A stretch of 64,000 nt of DNA from assembly GCA_018823745.1 (NCBI GenBank), contig JAHJHR010000012.1, forward strand, positions 558,001-622,000, given 5' to 3'. The stretch comes from Alphaproteobacteria bacterium (GTDB taxonomy: Bacteria > Pseudomonadota > Alphaproteobacteria > Oceanibaculales > Oceanibaculaceae). The stretch's first letter is position 1. Each line of letters begins with the position of its first letter. Below are positions 1 to 7,275 of the stretch, one piece after another. A program made the translations under genes and the position numbers. The notes beneath the pieces are model-generated. The model had not been told where the DNA came from. It saw only the letters and a program-made list of their open reading frames with translations, and did not search any database.

Positions 1-526
1 AATCGGCCCGCCGGATAATCATCCGGCTTTCCGGCCCGCAGAGGCGCAGGACCGCCAGCAGATCCGCCTCGGCCAGGGCGACGCAGCCCTCGGTCGGCAG
101 ATAGCCGTCGCGGGCGATGTGCAGGAAGATCGCACTGCCTGATCCGGGCTGCACCGGATCGTCGTTATAGCCCAGCTCCACCACCAGATCGTAGACCGCG
201 TCCTGCCGCCACATTTCCTCATGGCTGGCCGGATAAGGCAGCGTTACCAGCCGGTTATAGGCCGAATCGGCCGGAGCATCGCACCAGCCATGCTGCGGCG
301 TCAGCGGAACCGAAACCAGGCCGGTTTCCGGTGTTGGCAGACGGTCCGGGCGATAGAACAGCCGGCGCAGCGGCCAGATGCCCAGCGGCGTGCCGCCATC
401 GCCCTCGCGCTTCTCCGTGGCGCGGATCAGCCCGGCGCGGCCGAGCGCACAGGGGAAAACGGCATCCCCCACCATCAGCCGGCCGCTGGTCGCGCCGCTG
501 TCTGCGGTGACAACAAGGTCACTCAT
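1..526 (-). CDS. L,D-transpeptidase (YkuD-type), C-terminus cut by window edge
   Basis: The frame begins at an ATG on the minus strand and stays open to base 1, giving about 175 residues without a stop, so the last few residues lie outside the window. Near the end is the YkuD active-site signature HIARDGYLPTEGCVAL, with the catalytic cysteine in EGC preceded by the conserved histidine. Family members form 3-3 cross-links in peptidoglycan or attach proteins to it; small stand-alone proteins like this one are common in Alphaproteobacteria. No convincing signal peptide is visible at the N-terminus, so the site of action is uncertain. It follows the 305-residue unknown by 20 bases and is probably co-transcribed with it. 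Confidence 0.85.
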   Translation of the reverse strand, partial: MSDLVVTADSGATSGRLMVGDAVFPCALGRAGLIRATEKREGDGGTPLGIWPLRRLFYRPDRLPTPETGLVSVPLTPQHGWCDAPADSAYNRLVTLPYPASHEEMWRQDAVYDLVVELGYNDDPVQPGSGSAIFLHIARDGYLPTEGCVALAEADLLAVLRLCGPESRMIIRRAD

Positions 527-546
527 GATTGAAACTTCCGATCCGG

Positions 547-1464
547 TCAGCTGTCGTCACGGCGCGATATGCCGTTGCGGGCCCGCACCATCTCCTCATA
601 TTTGCTCAAGGCATCATGCATCATCGAGGGCACGACCGGGGCATCGCTCTGTCTTGTGGCGGCCGCCGGTTTAACGGCAGCCTGGGGGGGAGGCTGGGTT
701 TTCAGCGAGTCCGGCACGGAGAAGCTGGCAACAATCCCCGGTGCATCAGCGGCAAAGACGGGGGCTGCCGGCCGGGAGAGCGGTGCGGTCGACGGCGGTG
801 TCGCCCCGCTCATCTTGCGTTCACTGGCGGCGATGAAGGCGGAGAGACGGTCGCCCTGGCGCTGGTTCAGGGCAACAGCCGGCTCGGGGGCGCTCGCGGG
901 CGGGTTAGCCGGGGGGCTTGCGGGGGTGTTCGGGGCGCTGTCAGCCAGCGCAGGCACGGTTTGCGCCGTCGCCTGCTGTGGTACTGCCTGTGCCGGGGCG
1001 TCCGGCGTGTCGGAGCTGAACAGCGCCATGACAGTCTTGTCCAGGTTTTCGCCGTTGATCTGCTCGATCACCGCCTTGGAGGCGGCGGCGAGCAGGCCGA
1101 TCGGTCCGCCGATCAGGGCGGCACCCATGACCTGCACATCGGGGCGGATCGTATCGCCGGTGAGGTTCCGGTAAACCGTTGCAACGCCGGGAATGTGCTG
1201 CAACGGGTTGATCAGGTCGAGAAAATCGAAGAAAGAGAGCCCCGGTTTCTCCTGCGCCGCCGCCATGGCGCCGACTTCCGCATTATTCTCCGGAGAGAAT
1301 GAGAAAGCGTCGTCTGACCGGTGTGAGGCACCCATGCTCGGGGCAGGAGCAGGGGCGGGGATGGTCAGATGCGTCGCTCCCTTAGGGGCGGATTCATCGG
1401 CGGCCGGATAATAACCGGACGGCGGATACAGGGAGGTCGTAGAAACCGAGGGCATAGTGGACAT
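547..1464 (-). CDS. Conserved hypothetical protein with hydrophobic core and Pro/Ala-rich tail
   Basis: A 305-residue protein of unknown function. Residues 1-60 are low-complexity and proline-rich. Residues about 75-140 form the only ordered-looking part: a FFDFLDLINPLQHIPG stretch, then a hydrophobic glycine-rich segment (AALIGGPIGLLAAASKAV) that could insert in or lie on a membrane. I recall similar cores in other alphaproteobacterial proteins of unknown function. The rest is Ala/Pro/Thr-rich up to a charged C-terminus (SKYEEMVRARNG). The start is supported by a GAGAGGA ribosome site six bases upstream. It sits 20 bases before the L,D-transpeptidase gene, hinting at an envelope role, but this is inference. 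Confidence 0.75.
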   Translation of the reverse strand: MSTMPSVSTTSLYPPSGYYPAADESAPKGATHLTIPAPAPAPSMGASHRSDDAFSFSPENNAEVGAMAAAQEKPGLSFFDFLDLINPLQHIPGVATVYRNLTGDTIRPDVQVMGAALIGGPIGLLAAASKAVIEQINGENLDKTVMALFSSDTPDAPAQAVPQQATAQTVPALADSAPNTPASPPANPPASAPEPAVALNQRQGDRLSAFIAASERKMSGATPPSTAPLSRPAAPVFAADAPGIVASFSVPDSLKTQPPPQAAVKPAAATRQSDAPVVPSMMHDALSKYEEMVRARNGISRRDDS

Positions 1465-1622
1465 GGCAATCCTCTCTTCACCCCTGTTCTACGCAAGCGG
1501 GGTGCCAAGTGGAAAAGCCTTTAAGCAGAAGGGCTTGGAGATAGACAGGCTCCAGGCTCCGCTGCCACCCGGCAAGACCGGTACGGCAGATCGGCACCTG
1601 TGGGCAGAATCTGCCGGGGCTT

Positions 1623-2783
1623 CTAGAACAGATGACCGGAGCGCTGCGCCTTGGTTTTCAGATAGGTCTCGTTATGCGGATTGGTCGGGAAGCTGTGCGC
1701 CACACGCTCCACCACCTCGATGCCATGCTGGCCCAGACCCGCGACCTTTTCAGGGTTGTTGGTCAGCAGCCGCACCTGCTGCGCGCCCAGCTGGCGCAGC
1801 ATTTCCGCCGCCGGGGCAAAGGCCCGTTCATCGGCATCGAACCCCAGATGTTCATTGGCATCCACCGTATCCAGCCCCAGATCCTGCAGCTGATAGGCGC
1901 GCAGCTTGTTCACCAGGCCGATATCGCGGCCCTCTTGCGCCAGATAGAGCAGGATGCCGTCGCCTTCCTCGGCCATGGCGCGGATCGCACCGCGCAGCTG
2001 GTCGCCGCAATCGCAGCGCAGGCTGCCCAGAAGATCACCGGTGAAGCATTGCGAATGCAGCCGCACCAGAACCGGCGCCCCGGCGGCGATTCTATCCTCG
2101 GGCCGGCCGATCAGGATGGCCAGATGCTCGACCCCGCCATCTTGCGGGCGGAAGGCGACGATGCGGGTCTCCTCGACATCGGCCAGAGGCACGCGGGCCT
2201 CGCAGGCCTTGACCAGGCGCGATGCCGACAGCCGGGGATAGGCGGCAATTTCCTCGGCATCGACAAAGACCAGATCCTCGGCCTGGGCGAGCAGCCGCAG
2301 ACTGGCATTATCGGTATGCCCGACCAGCGCTACCAGCGCCGCCGGGATCAGCCTGGCCTGCTTCATCAGCGCCAGAGCGGCAGCGGCAGCGCTGTCTTCC
2401 GGCTCCGGCAGGATGGCGACTGTGCGGTCCAGCGGCGGGGTCGGGCCGGCGGTCGGATCGGCCAGCCGGCGGATGAAATCGGGGTCGGCATCGCCCGGTA
2501 GTGCCACGCTTTCCACGCCGCCCGGATGGCTGCCGGGCTTCAGCGCAGCCGCGCGCCGGGCCGTGACCGCCAGCATCGGCCGGGAGCCGGCCAGGCGCCG
2601 TAGTGCCGACAGGCTTTCCGTCGTCACCATTTCCGCCGCCATGATGATGGCAGCCGCTTCGCGCGACCGGCTGCGCACCAGGACCTGGCCGCCGCGCCGC
2701 AGATCGGACAGCGCCCGCTCCACGGTCTTCAGCGCCCCCGGACGGGTGGCCGGTGACGGGGCTGGGCTGGTATTCATGGACAT
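1623..2783 (-). CDS. ribA: GTP cyclohydrolase II with degenerate RibB-like N-terminal domain
   Basis: A 386-residue protein. The C-terminal half is GTP cyclohydrolase II, the first committed step of riboflavin synthesis: it has the zinc ligands in CFTGDLLGSLRCDCGDQL, the EGRDIGL motif and the TNNPEK motif. The N-terminal 190 residues align in register with 3,4-dihydroxy-2-butanone-4-phosphate synthase (RibB), but the acidic catalytic loop normally reading DDEDREN is RSRSREA here, so that activity should be lost. The frame extends upstream to 2885, but the ATG at 2783 is preferred because the longer version runs almost to the divergent hydrolase start and its sequence looks non-coding. A second in-frame ATG lies at 2777. 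Confidence 0.93.
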   Translation of the reverse strand: MSMNTSPAPSPATRPGALKTVERALSDLRRGGQVLVRSRSREAAAIIMAAEMVTTESLSALRRLAGSRPMLAVTARRAAALKPGSHPGGVESVALPGDADPDFIRRLADPTAGPTPPLDRTVAILPEPEDSAAAAALALMKQARLIPAALVALVGHTDNASLRLLAQAEDLVFVDAEEIAAYPRLSASRLVKACEARVPLADVEETRIVAFRPQDGGVEHLAILIGRPEDRIAAGAPVLVRLHSQCFTGDLLGSLRCDCGDQLRGAIRAMAEEGDGILLYLAQEGRDIGLVNKLRAYQLQDLGLDTVDANEHLGFDADERAFAPAAEMLRQLGAQQVRLLTNNPEKVAGLGQHGIEVVERVAHSFPTNPHNETYLKTKAQRSGHLF

Positions 2784-2890
2784 GAGGCGGCCTTGAGGTT
2801 TAAGCGTGAGCCTACAATCTAGGCATCGCCTGTCGTCGTGAAAAGACGCGACTGACACAGCATGGGGCAGGGCAGGGGAAAGCAACAGGC

Positions 2891-3730
2891 ATGGCGGCAG
2901 TTTACGGGGCCTATGACCAGGCGGCGCTGGATAAGGAATATGATAACCGCGCCCGGGTGGCTGAGCATCCCCGCCATATTGAGGGCTGGGCGCAGCGCAG
3001 CGCCGAAATCCGCAACCAGATGACGGTCGATCTCGACCTTGCCTATGGTCCCGATGCCCGGCACAGGCTGGATTTCTTTCCGGCCCCGCAGCGAGATGCG
3101 CCGCTGCTGGTCTTCATCCATGGCGGTTATTGGCAGGCGCTGGACAAGAGCTTTTTCAGCCATATAGCGCCGCCCTATATCGCCTCGGGCATTGCGGTGG
3201 CGGTGCTGAACTACCGCCTGGCTCCGGCGCATCGTCTGGATGATATCGTCGCCGATATGCGCCTGGCCGTGGTCTGGCTGGCGCAGCAGGCCCGCGATCT
3301 GGGCATTGATGCCGCGCGGATTCATGCCGCTGGCCATTCCGCCGGCGGGCATCTGGCGGCCTGCCTGCTGTCCGACGGGCTGGTGCGGGGGGCCTGTGGC
3401 ATCAGCGGGCTGTATGATCTGGAGCCGATCCGCCTGTCCTATCTGAACCAGGTGCTGGCGCTGGATGCGACGGCCGCCCGGCGGCTCAGCCCGATTCATA
3501 CGCCGCCGGCGGAGGCAAGGCCGATCCTGCTGGCGGTGGGCGGGCTGGAAAGCGCTGAATATCATCGCCAGCAGGCCGAGTACGTGGCCGCCCTGCGCGC
3601 GGCACGGCGCCCGGTGATTGCCCTCACCCTGGCGGGGCGGCACCATTTTGACAGCGTCGATGCGCTGTGTGACCCGCAGGATGCCTTGTTCGATGGCATG
3701 CTGCGGCAGATTCTGGCTCCTTCCTTCTGA
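2891..3730 (+). CDS. Alpha/beta hydrolase, kynurenine formamidase-like
   Basis: A 279-residue alpha/beta hydrolase. HGGYW (about residue 76) supplies the oxyanion hole as in arylformamidases and hormone-sensitive-lipase-type esterases, and GHSAGGH holds the nucleophilic serine. A histidine near the C-terminus (GRHHFDSVD) and an upstream aspartate would complete the triad. The N-terminal YDNRARV segment and overall length fit the eukaryotic-type N-formylkynurenine formamidase family, which hydrolyses N-formylkynurenine in tryptophan breakdown. No other kynurenine-pathway gene is nearby, so the substrate is not established. It is transcribed away from ribA with about 100 bases between starts, and the response regulator follows after 37 bases. 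Confidence 0.82.
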   Translation: MAAVYGAYDQAALDKEYDNRARVAEHPRHIEGWAQRSAEIRNQMTVDLDLAYGPDARHRLDFFPAPQRDAPLLVFIHGGYWQALDKSFFSHIAPPYIASGIAVAVLNYRLAPAHRLDDIVADMRLAVVWLAQQARDLGIDAARIHAAGHSAGGHLAACLLSDGLVRGACGISGLYDLEPIRLSYLNQVLALDATAARRLSPIHTPPAEARPILLAVGGLESAEYHRQQAEYVAALRAARRPVIALTLAGRHHFDSVDALCDPQDALFDGMLRQILAPSF

Positions 3731-3767
3731 TCCGGCTACACTCTGCCCGGCTGCTACGGGAGACTTC

Positions 3768-4457
3768 ATGACCACCGGCAAAAAAATCCTTCTGGTCGAA
3801 GACGAGGACATGCTGCGCCAATCCCTGGCCGAGCAGCTGAAGCTTCACGAGGAATTCATCACCATCGAGGCGGTTTCCGGCGCGGCGGCGCTGGAAGCGG
3901 CGAAACACGAAACTTTCGACCTGGTGCTGCTGGATGTCGGCCTGCCCGATATCGATGGCCGCGAGGTCTGTCGCCTGATGCGCCGCGCCGGGCTGAAATC
4001 CCCGGTGATCATGCTGACCGGGGCGGCGTCGGATGCCGATGCCATTCTCGGCCTTGATTCCGGCGCCAATGACTATGTCACCAAGCCGTTCCGCATGAAT
4101 GTGCTGCTGGCCCGCATCCGCGCCCAGCTGCGCCAGCACCAGCAGAGCGACGATGCCGTCTTCGTCATCGGCCCCTACAGTTTCACGCCCAGCCTGAAGC
4201 TGCTGCTCGATTCGGCCAGCAACAAGAAGATCCGGCTGACCGAGAAGGAAACCGCGATCCTGAAATACCTCTACCGCACCGGCGACAAGACGGTGGCGCG
4301 CGAGGTGCTGCTGAACGAGGTCTGGGGCTATAATGCCGGTGTGACCACGCATACGCTGGAAACCCATGTCTACCGGCTGCGCCAGAAGATCGAGCGCGAC
4401 CCTTCGCATGCCACCCTGCTGGTCACCGAACCGGGCGGCTACCGGCTGGTGCCGTAA
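3768..4457 (+). CDS. Two-component response regulator, OmpR/PhoB type
   Basis: A 229-residue protein with a receiver domain (residues 5-120) and a winged-helix DNA-binding domain (about 135-228). The receiver has the acidic pocket VEDED, phospho-acceptor Asp56 in LLLDVGLPD, the switch threonine in MLTGA and the lysine in TKPF. The C-terminal domain ends in the typical TEPGGYRLVP. No histidine kinase is adjacent, so it is an orphan; its partner and regulon are unknown. The next gene, a membrane nucleotide cyclase, begins 80 bases downstream on the same strand, which makes shared expression plausible. Confidence 0.92.
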   Translation: MTTGKKILLVEDEDMLRQSLAEQLKLHEEFITIEAVSGAAALEAAKHETFDLVLLDVGLPDIDGREVCRLMRRAGLKSPVIMLTGAASDADAILGLDSGANDYVTKPFRMNVLLARIRAQLRQHQQSDDAVFVIGPYSFTPSLKLLLDSASNKKIRLTEKETAILKYLYRTGDKTVAREVLLNEVWGYNAGVTTHTLETHVYRLRQKIERDPSHATLLVTEPGGYRLVP

Positions 4458-4537
4458 CGGCTCACGCGCTCTTGAGCAGGCGAGAGCGGCCATCCCACCT
4501 ATGATCCCCTGCGGGATAAACCCGCCAAGGCGCCGCC

Positions 4538-5911
4538 ATGAGCCTGCCGCAGAGACTTGCCACGATCTTCCGCGCCAGTAGCGGGGCCAGTAACGGGGCC
4601 GGCGACGCGGCCCTGCCGTTGCGCCTGCGCAGCGCTATCGAGGCCCAGCAGGCCGGCAGCGAGATTCTGATCGGCTGGATTCAGCTTGGCATCGTCGCCA
4701 CCTTCGCCGTGCTCTATTCGCTGGCGCCCAAGACTTTCCACCCCGATGTCCTGCTGCAGCCCGTACCGTGGGCGCTGGCGCTTTATGCCGGCTTCACGCT
4801 GTTCCGGCTGGTCCTGGCCTATCGCCGCCGCCTGCCTGTCTGGTTCCTGTATCTGTCGATCGTCGCTGATATGGCGCTGCTGCTGGTGACGATCTGGAGC
4901 TTTCATCTGCAATACCAGCAGCCGGCCTCCTTCTATCTGAAGGCGCCGACCGTGCTGTATATCTTCATTTTCATCGCCTTGCGGGCCTTGCGCTTCGAGG
5001 CGCGCTTCGTGCTGGCTGCGGGGCTGGCCGCCGCTCTGGGCTGGCTGGCGCTGGTTGGCTATGCGGTGTTCTCGGTCGAGAACAACCCGATGATCACCCG
5101 CAATTACGTGACCTACCTCACCTCCAACAGCGTGTTGCTGGGGGCCGAATTCGACAAGGTGATCAGCATCGCGCTGGTCACGACGATCATCGCTCTGGCC
5201 ATCCTGCGGGCCCGAAAGCTGTTGGTGCGGGCTGTTGTCGGCGCGGCAGCGGCGCAGGATCTGTCGCGCTTCTTCGCACCGGAGATTGCCGCCCGCATCA
5301 CCGGCGCGGAACACGATATCCGGGCCGGGGAGGGCGAAATCCGCCGGGCGGCGATCCTGACCATCGATATTCGCGGTTTTACCCGTCTGTCGATGGAAGT
5401 GCCGCCGCGTGAGGTCATGGCGCTGCTGTCGGAATACCAGTCGCGCCTCGTGCCAGTTATCCAGAACCACGGCGGCTGTATCGACAAATTTCTCGGCGAT
5501 GGCATCATGGCGACCTTCGGCGCAGCACTACCCACGCAAACCTATGCTGCCGATGCCCTCCGCGCCGTGGAGGCCATCATCGCCGTCGTGGCAGACTGGA
5601 ATGCCGAACGCCAGCGCACCGGCCTGCCCGCCATCCGGATCGGCGCGGCGGTGGCCGTCGGCCCGGTCCTGTTCGGGGCCGTGGGCGATGCGACGCGGCT
5701 GGAATACACGGTGATCGGCGAGGCGGTGAATCTGGCCGCCAAGCTGGAAAAACAGACCAAGGCGGAAGGGGTGACGGCGCTTACCACCGCCGAGACGACG
5801 GCACAGGCCGAACAGCAGGGCTATCGCCCGGCAACCGGTCATCGCCCTTTGCCGCACCGCCCTGTGGAGGGCGTCACCGGGGCACTGGACCTCGTGGTCC
5901 TGGCGGAATAG
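4538..5911 (+). CDS. Membrane adenylate/guanylate cyclase (class III)
   Basis: A 457-residue protein. Residues about 45-230 hold six hydrophobic segments, and about 265-445 form a class III cyclase homology domain that should face the cytoplasm. The two metal-binding aspartates are present in TIDIRGF (about 273) and FLGDG (about 318). The transition-state asparagine is present in EAVNLAAKLE, but the residue four positions on, normally arginine, is lysine here; from memory this variant recurs in alphaproteobacterial cyclases. The nucleotide made cannot be settled by reading. The gene follows the orphan response regulator and ends nine bases before the antisense tRNA-Gln gene, with no terminator visible. 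Confidence 0.92.
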   Translation: MSLPQRLATIFRASSGASNGAGDAALPLRLRSAIEAQQAGSEILIGWIQLGIVATFAVLYSLAPKTFHPDVLLQPVPWALALYAGFTLFRLVLAYRRRLPVWFLYLSIVADMALLLVTIWSFHLQYQQPASFYLKAPTVLYIFIFIALRALRFEARFVLAAGLAAALGWLALVGYAVFSVENNPMITRNYVTYLTSNSVLLGAEFDKVISIALVTTIIALAILRARKLLVRAVVGAAAAQDLSRFFAPEIAARITGAEHDIRAGEGEIRRAAILTIDIRGFTRLSMEVPPREVMALLSEYQSRLVPVIQNHGGCIDKFLGDGIMATFGAALPTQTYAADALRAVEAIIAVVADWNAERQRTGLPAIRIGAAVAVGPVLFGAVGDATRLEYTVIGEAVNLAAKLEKQTKAEGVTALTTAETTAQAEQQGYRPATGHRPLPHRPVEGVTGALDLVVLAE

Positions 5912-5919
5912 CGGGGAAA

Positions 5920-5993
5920 TGGCTGGGGCGCCAGGATTCGAACCTGGGATGACGATACCAAAAACCGTTGCCTTACCGCTTGGCGACGCCCCA
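5920..5993 (-). tRNA. tRNA-Gln (anticodon TTG)
   Basis: Reading the minus strand, the 74-base sequence folds into a standard cloverleaf: a TGGGGCG acceptor arm pairing with CGCCCCA, a GCCAAGCGGTAAGGC D-arm, an anticodon stem ACGGT/ATCGT around the loop TTTTGGT (anticodon TTG), and a TTCGAAT T-loop. The 3' CCA is encoded. A good promoter lies immediately upstream at 6004-6032. Confidence 0.97.
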
Positions 5994-6003
5994 ACGCGGG
6001 CGA

Positions 6004-6032
6004 AACATAAGCGGAAATATCCCGCCGTGCAA
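6004..6032 (-). promoter_or_regulatory. Promoter of tRNA-Gln
   Basis: On the minus strand TTGCAC (6027-6032) is followed by 17 bases and TATGTT (6004-6009). The expected transcription start is around 5996, three to four bases before the mature tRNA 5' end. The -35 element is inside the proximal copy of a 15-base tandem repeat, so a second TTGCAC is present at 6042-6047. Confidence 0.6.
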
Positions 6033-6052
6033 GATTCCGCCGTGCAAGAATC
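6022..6052. repeat. Tandem 15-bp repeat, each copy with a GANTC methylation site
   Basis: The unit CCGCCGTGCAAGATT (6022-6036) is followed directly by CCGCCGTGCAAGAAT (6037-6051). The two differ at one base, which is the free middle position of GANTC (GATTC at 6033-6037, GAATC at 6048-6052). It lies between the divergent tRNA-Gln and PodJ-like cluster, immediately upstream of the tRNA promoter. Confidence 0.85.
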
Positions 6053-6155
6053 CAGCGCGTCTCACGCGGCTTCGCTATCATCGCCGGCTTAACAGGGCGC
6101 ATGCGATCTGCTAGGTGTTGGGTAGTGCTGTATCGCCGGGCAGACGGAAAGCTGG

Positions 6156-6593
6156 ATGGCCAAGGACAAGCGCACCATACCCTGGAGCATCAAGGGGGTC
6201 TCACCGGAGGCGCGGGAGGCGGCGCGGGATGCTGTCGAGGCTTCCGGCAAGACCATGGGCGAATGGCTGAGCGAGGCTATACAGGCCACCGCTCTGGCGG
6301 AGACCGCCCCCCGCATGCCGGAAACACTACCGGCCGCGCCCCTGCCGGCAGAACGCCCCATAGAGGCCGCGCAAATCGCCGAATGGCAGGCGCTGGTCGA
6401 GCGTATCGAGGCGGCGGAACGGCGCAATGCCCTGATGGTGGCCCCGCTGCATGAGGTGCTGACCACCATTGCGCGCCGGCTGGAATCGCTGGAAAGCCGG
6501 ATCGACAAGCAGACCGCGGTGCCGGCAGAGGAAACCCCTGAAGAAGACACGCCTGAGCCCCTTGAGGAAGACAGCCCCGAGGATCGGCAGTAG
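6156..6593 (+). CDS. Small protein with PodJ-type N-terminal motif and coiled coil (first of three)
   Basis: A 145-residue protein of unknown function. Residues 9-42 carry a motif also found at the start of the next two genes: PWSIKG, then spaced Arg, Ala and Gly residues, then GEWLSEAI. I recognise this as the N-terminal signature of the polarity protein PodJ and relatives; its helical spacing resembles a ribbon-helix-helix unit. Residues about 75-115 look like a short coiled coil (EWQALVERIEAAERR, LESLESRID), and the tail is acidic. No membrane segment is visible. It is the first gene after the divergent tRNA-Gln, downstream of two GANTC sites. A role in polarity or division is inference from the motif. 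Confidence 0.8.
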   Translation: MAKDKRTIPWSIKGVSPEAREAARDAVEASGKTMGEWLSEAIQATALAETAPRMPETLPAAPLPAERPIEAAQIAEWQALVERIEAAERRNALMVAPLHEVLTTIARRLESLESRIDKQTAVPAEETPEEDTPEPLEEDSPEDRQ

Positions 6594-6625
6594 CATAGGG
6601 TAGCGCCGTTTTGACGCCGTGCCCG

Positions 6626-6644
6626 GGGCTGGTTCCGCCAGCCC
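6626..6644 (+). other. Stem-loop between the first two PodJ-motif genes
   Basis: GGGCTGG and CCAGCCC form a perfect seven-pair stem around a five-base loop in the 84-base spacer. No T-run follows, so it is more likely an mRNA processing or stability element than a terminator, or a chance hairpin in GC-rich DNA. Confidence 0.35.
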
Positions 6645-6677
6645 TACCACGGCTCCGGCGAGAAGGAGGGAAGCGGC

Positions 6678-7127
6678 ATGGCACAGATTTCACCCTGGAG
6701 CGTCAAGGGCGTTCCCTATGAGGACCGGGAGGCGGCAAAGCTGCTGGCCCGGCAGGCGGGCCTGCCGCTCGGGGCCTGGCTCAGCCAGTTGATCCGCCGG
6801 ATGAGCGAGGGGACGGGTGACAGCTCGGCGGCTCTGCCAGAGCCCTTTCTGGACCAGGACATGCCTGAGGCGCTGGAACCGGCAGCCGTAGCGCCAGAAG
6901 CCGCTGAAGAGCTGGAGCGCCGGCTGGCGGCGCTTCAGGCCCAGATCGATGCGCTGAATGCCGTGCTGCGTGACCTGCCGGTATCGGGCGCGCAGCCGGA
7001 GGGCTCGGCGCCGATCGAACGGGCGGTCATGCGGCTGTCGGAGCGGGTGCAGCGCCTGGAACAGACTGTCTTTGAGGAGGAAGATGCGCAGGGCGGCGTG
7101 ATGTCGCGTTTCTTTGGCCGGCGATAA
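6678..7127 (+). CDS. Small protein with PodJ-type N-terminal motif and coiled coil (second of three)
   Basis: A 149-residue protein whose first 40 residues repeat the motif of its neighbours (PWSVKG, then spaced Arg, Ala and Gly residues, then GAWLSQLI). An acidic, proline-containing linker leads to predicted coiled-coil stretches at about 75-95 (ELERRLAALQAQIDALNAVL) and 118-133 (RLSERVQRLEQTVFEE). It ends in SRFFGRR, a basic tail. No membrane segment is visible. A strong AAGGAGGG ribosome site precedes the start. It is clearly paralogous at its N-terminus to the genes on either side, and all three read the same way, suggesting a tandem expansion of one module. The function is not known. Confidence 0.8.
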   Translation: MAQISPWSVKGVPYEDREAAKLLARQAGLPLGAWLSQLIRRMSEGTGDSSAALPEPFLDQDMPEALEPAAVAPEAAEELERRLAALQAQIDALNAVLRDLPVSGAQPEGSAPIERAVMRLSERVQRLEQTVFEEEDAQGGVMSRFFGRR

Positions 7128-7275
7128 AGGCACTACTTCATCAGGCCATTGCTCCGCGATTTCATCCGGGACTTAACAGCACGGCCCTGTCGGTAGTAGG
7201 ATGGCAGGAACGGAACTACCGGCTTAAATCGGGGAGGGCTCTGCAGGCCCCGCAGAATGGGAAAACCCCAGGAAA

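Noticed and set aside
1465..1622. Search for a small gene between the 305-residue unknown and ribA
   Set aside because: Plus-strand frames here run on into the ribA antisense strand and have no ribosome site or recognisable protein; treated as intergenic.
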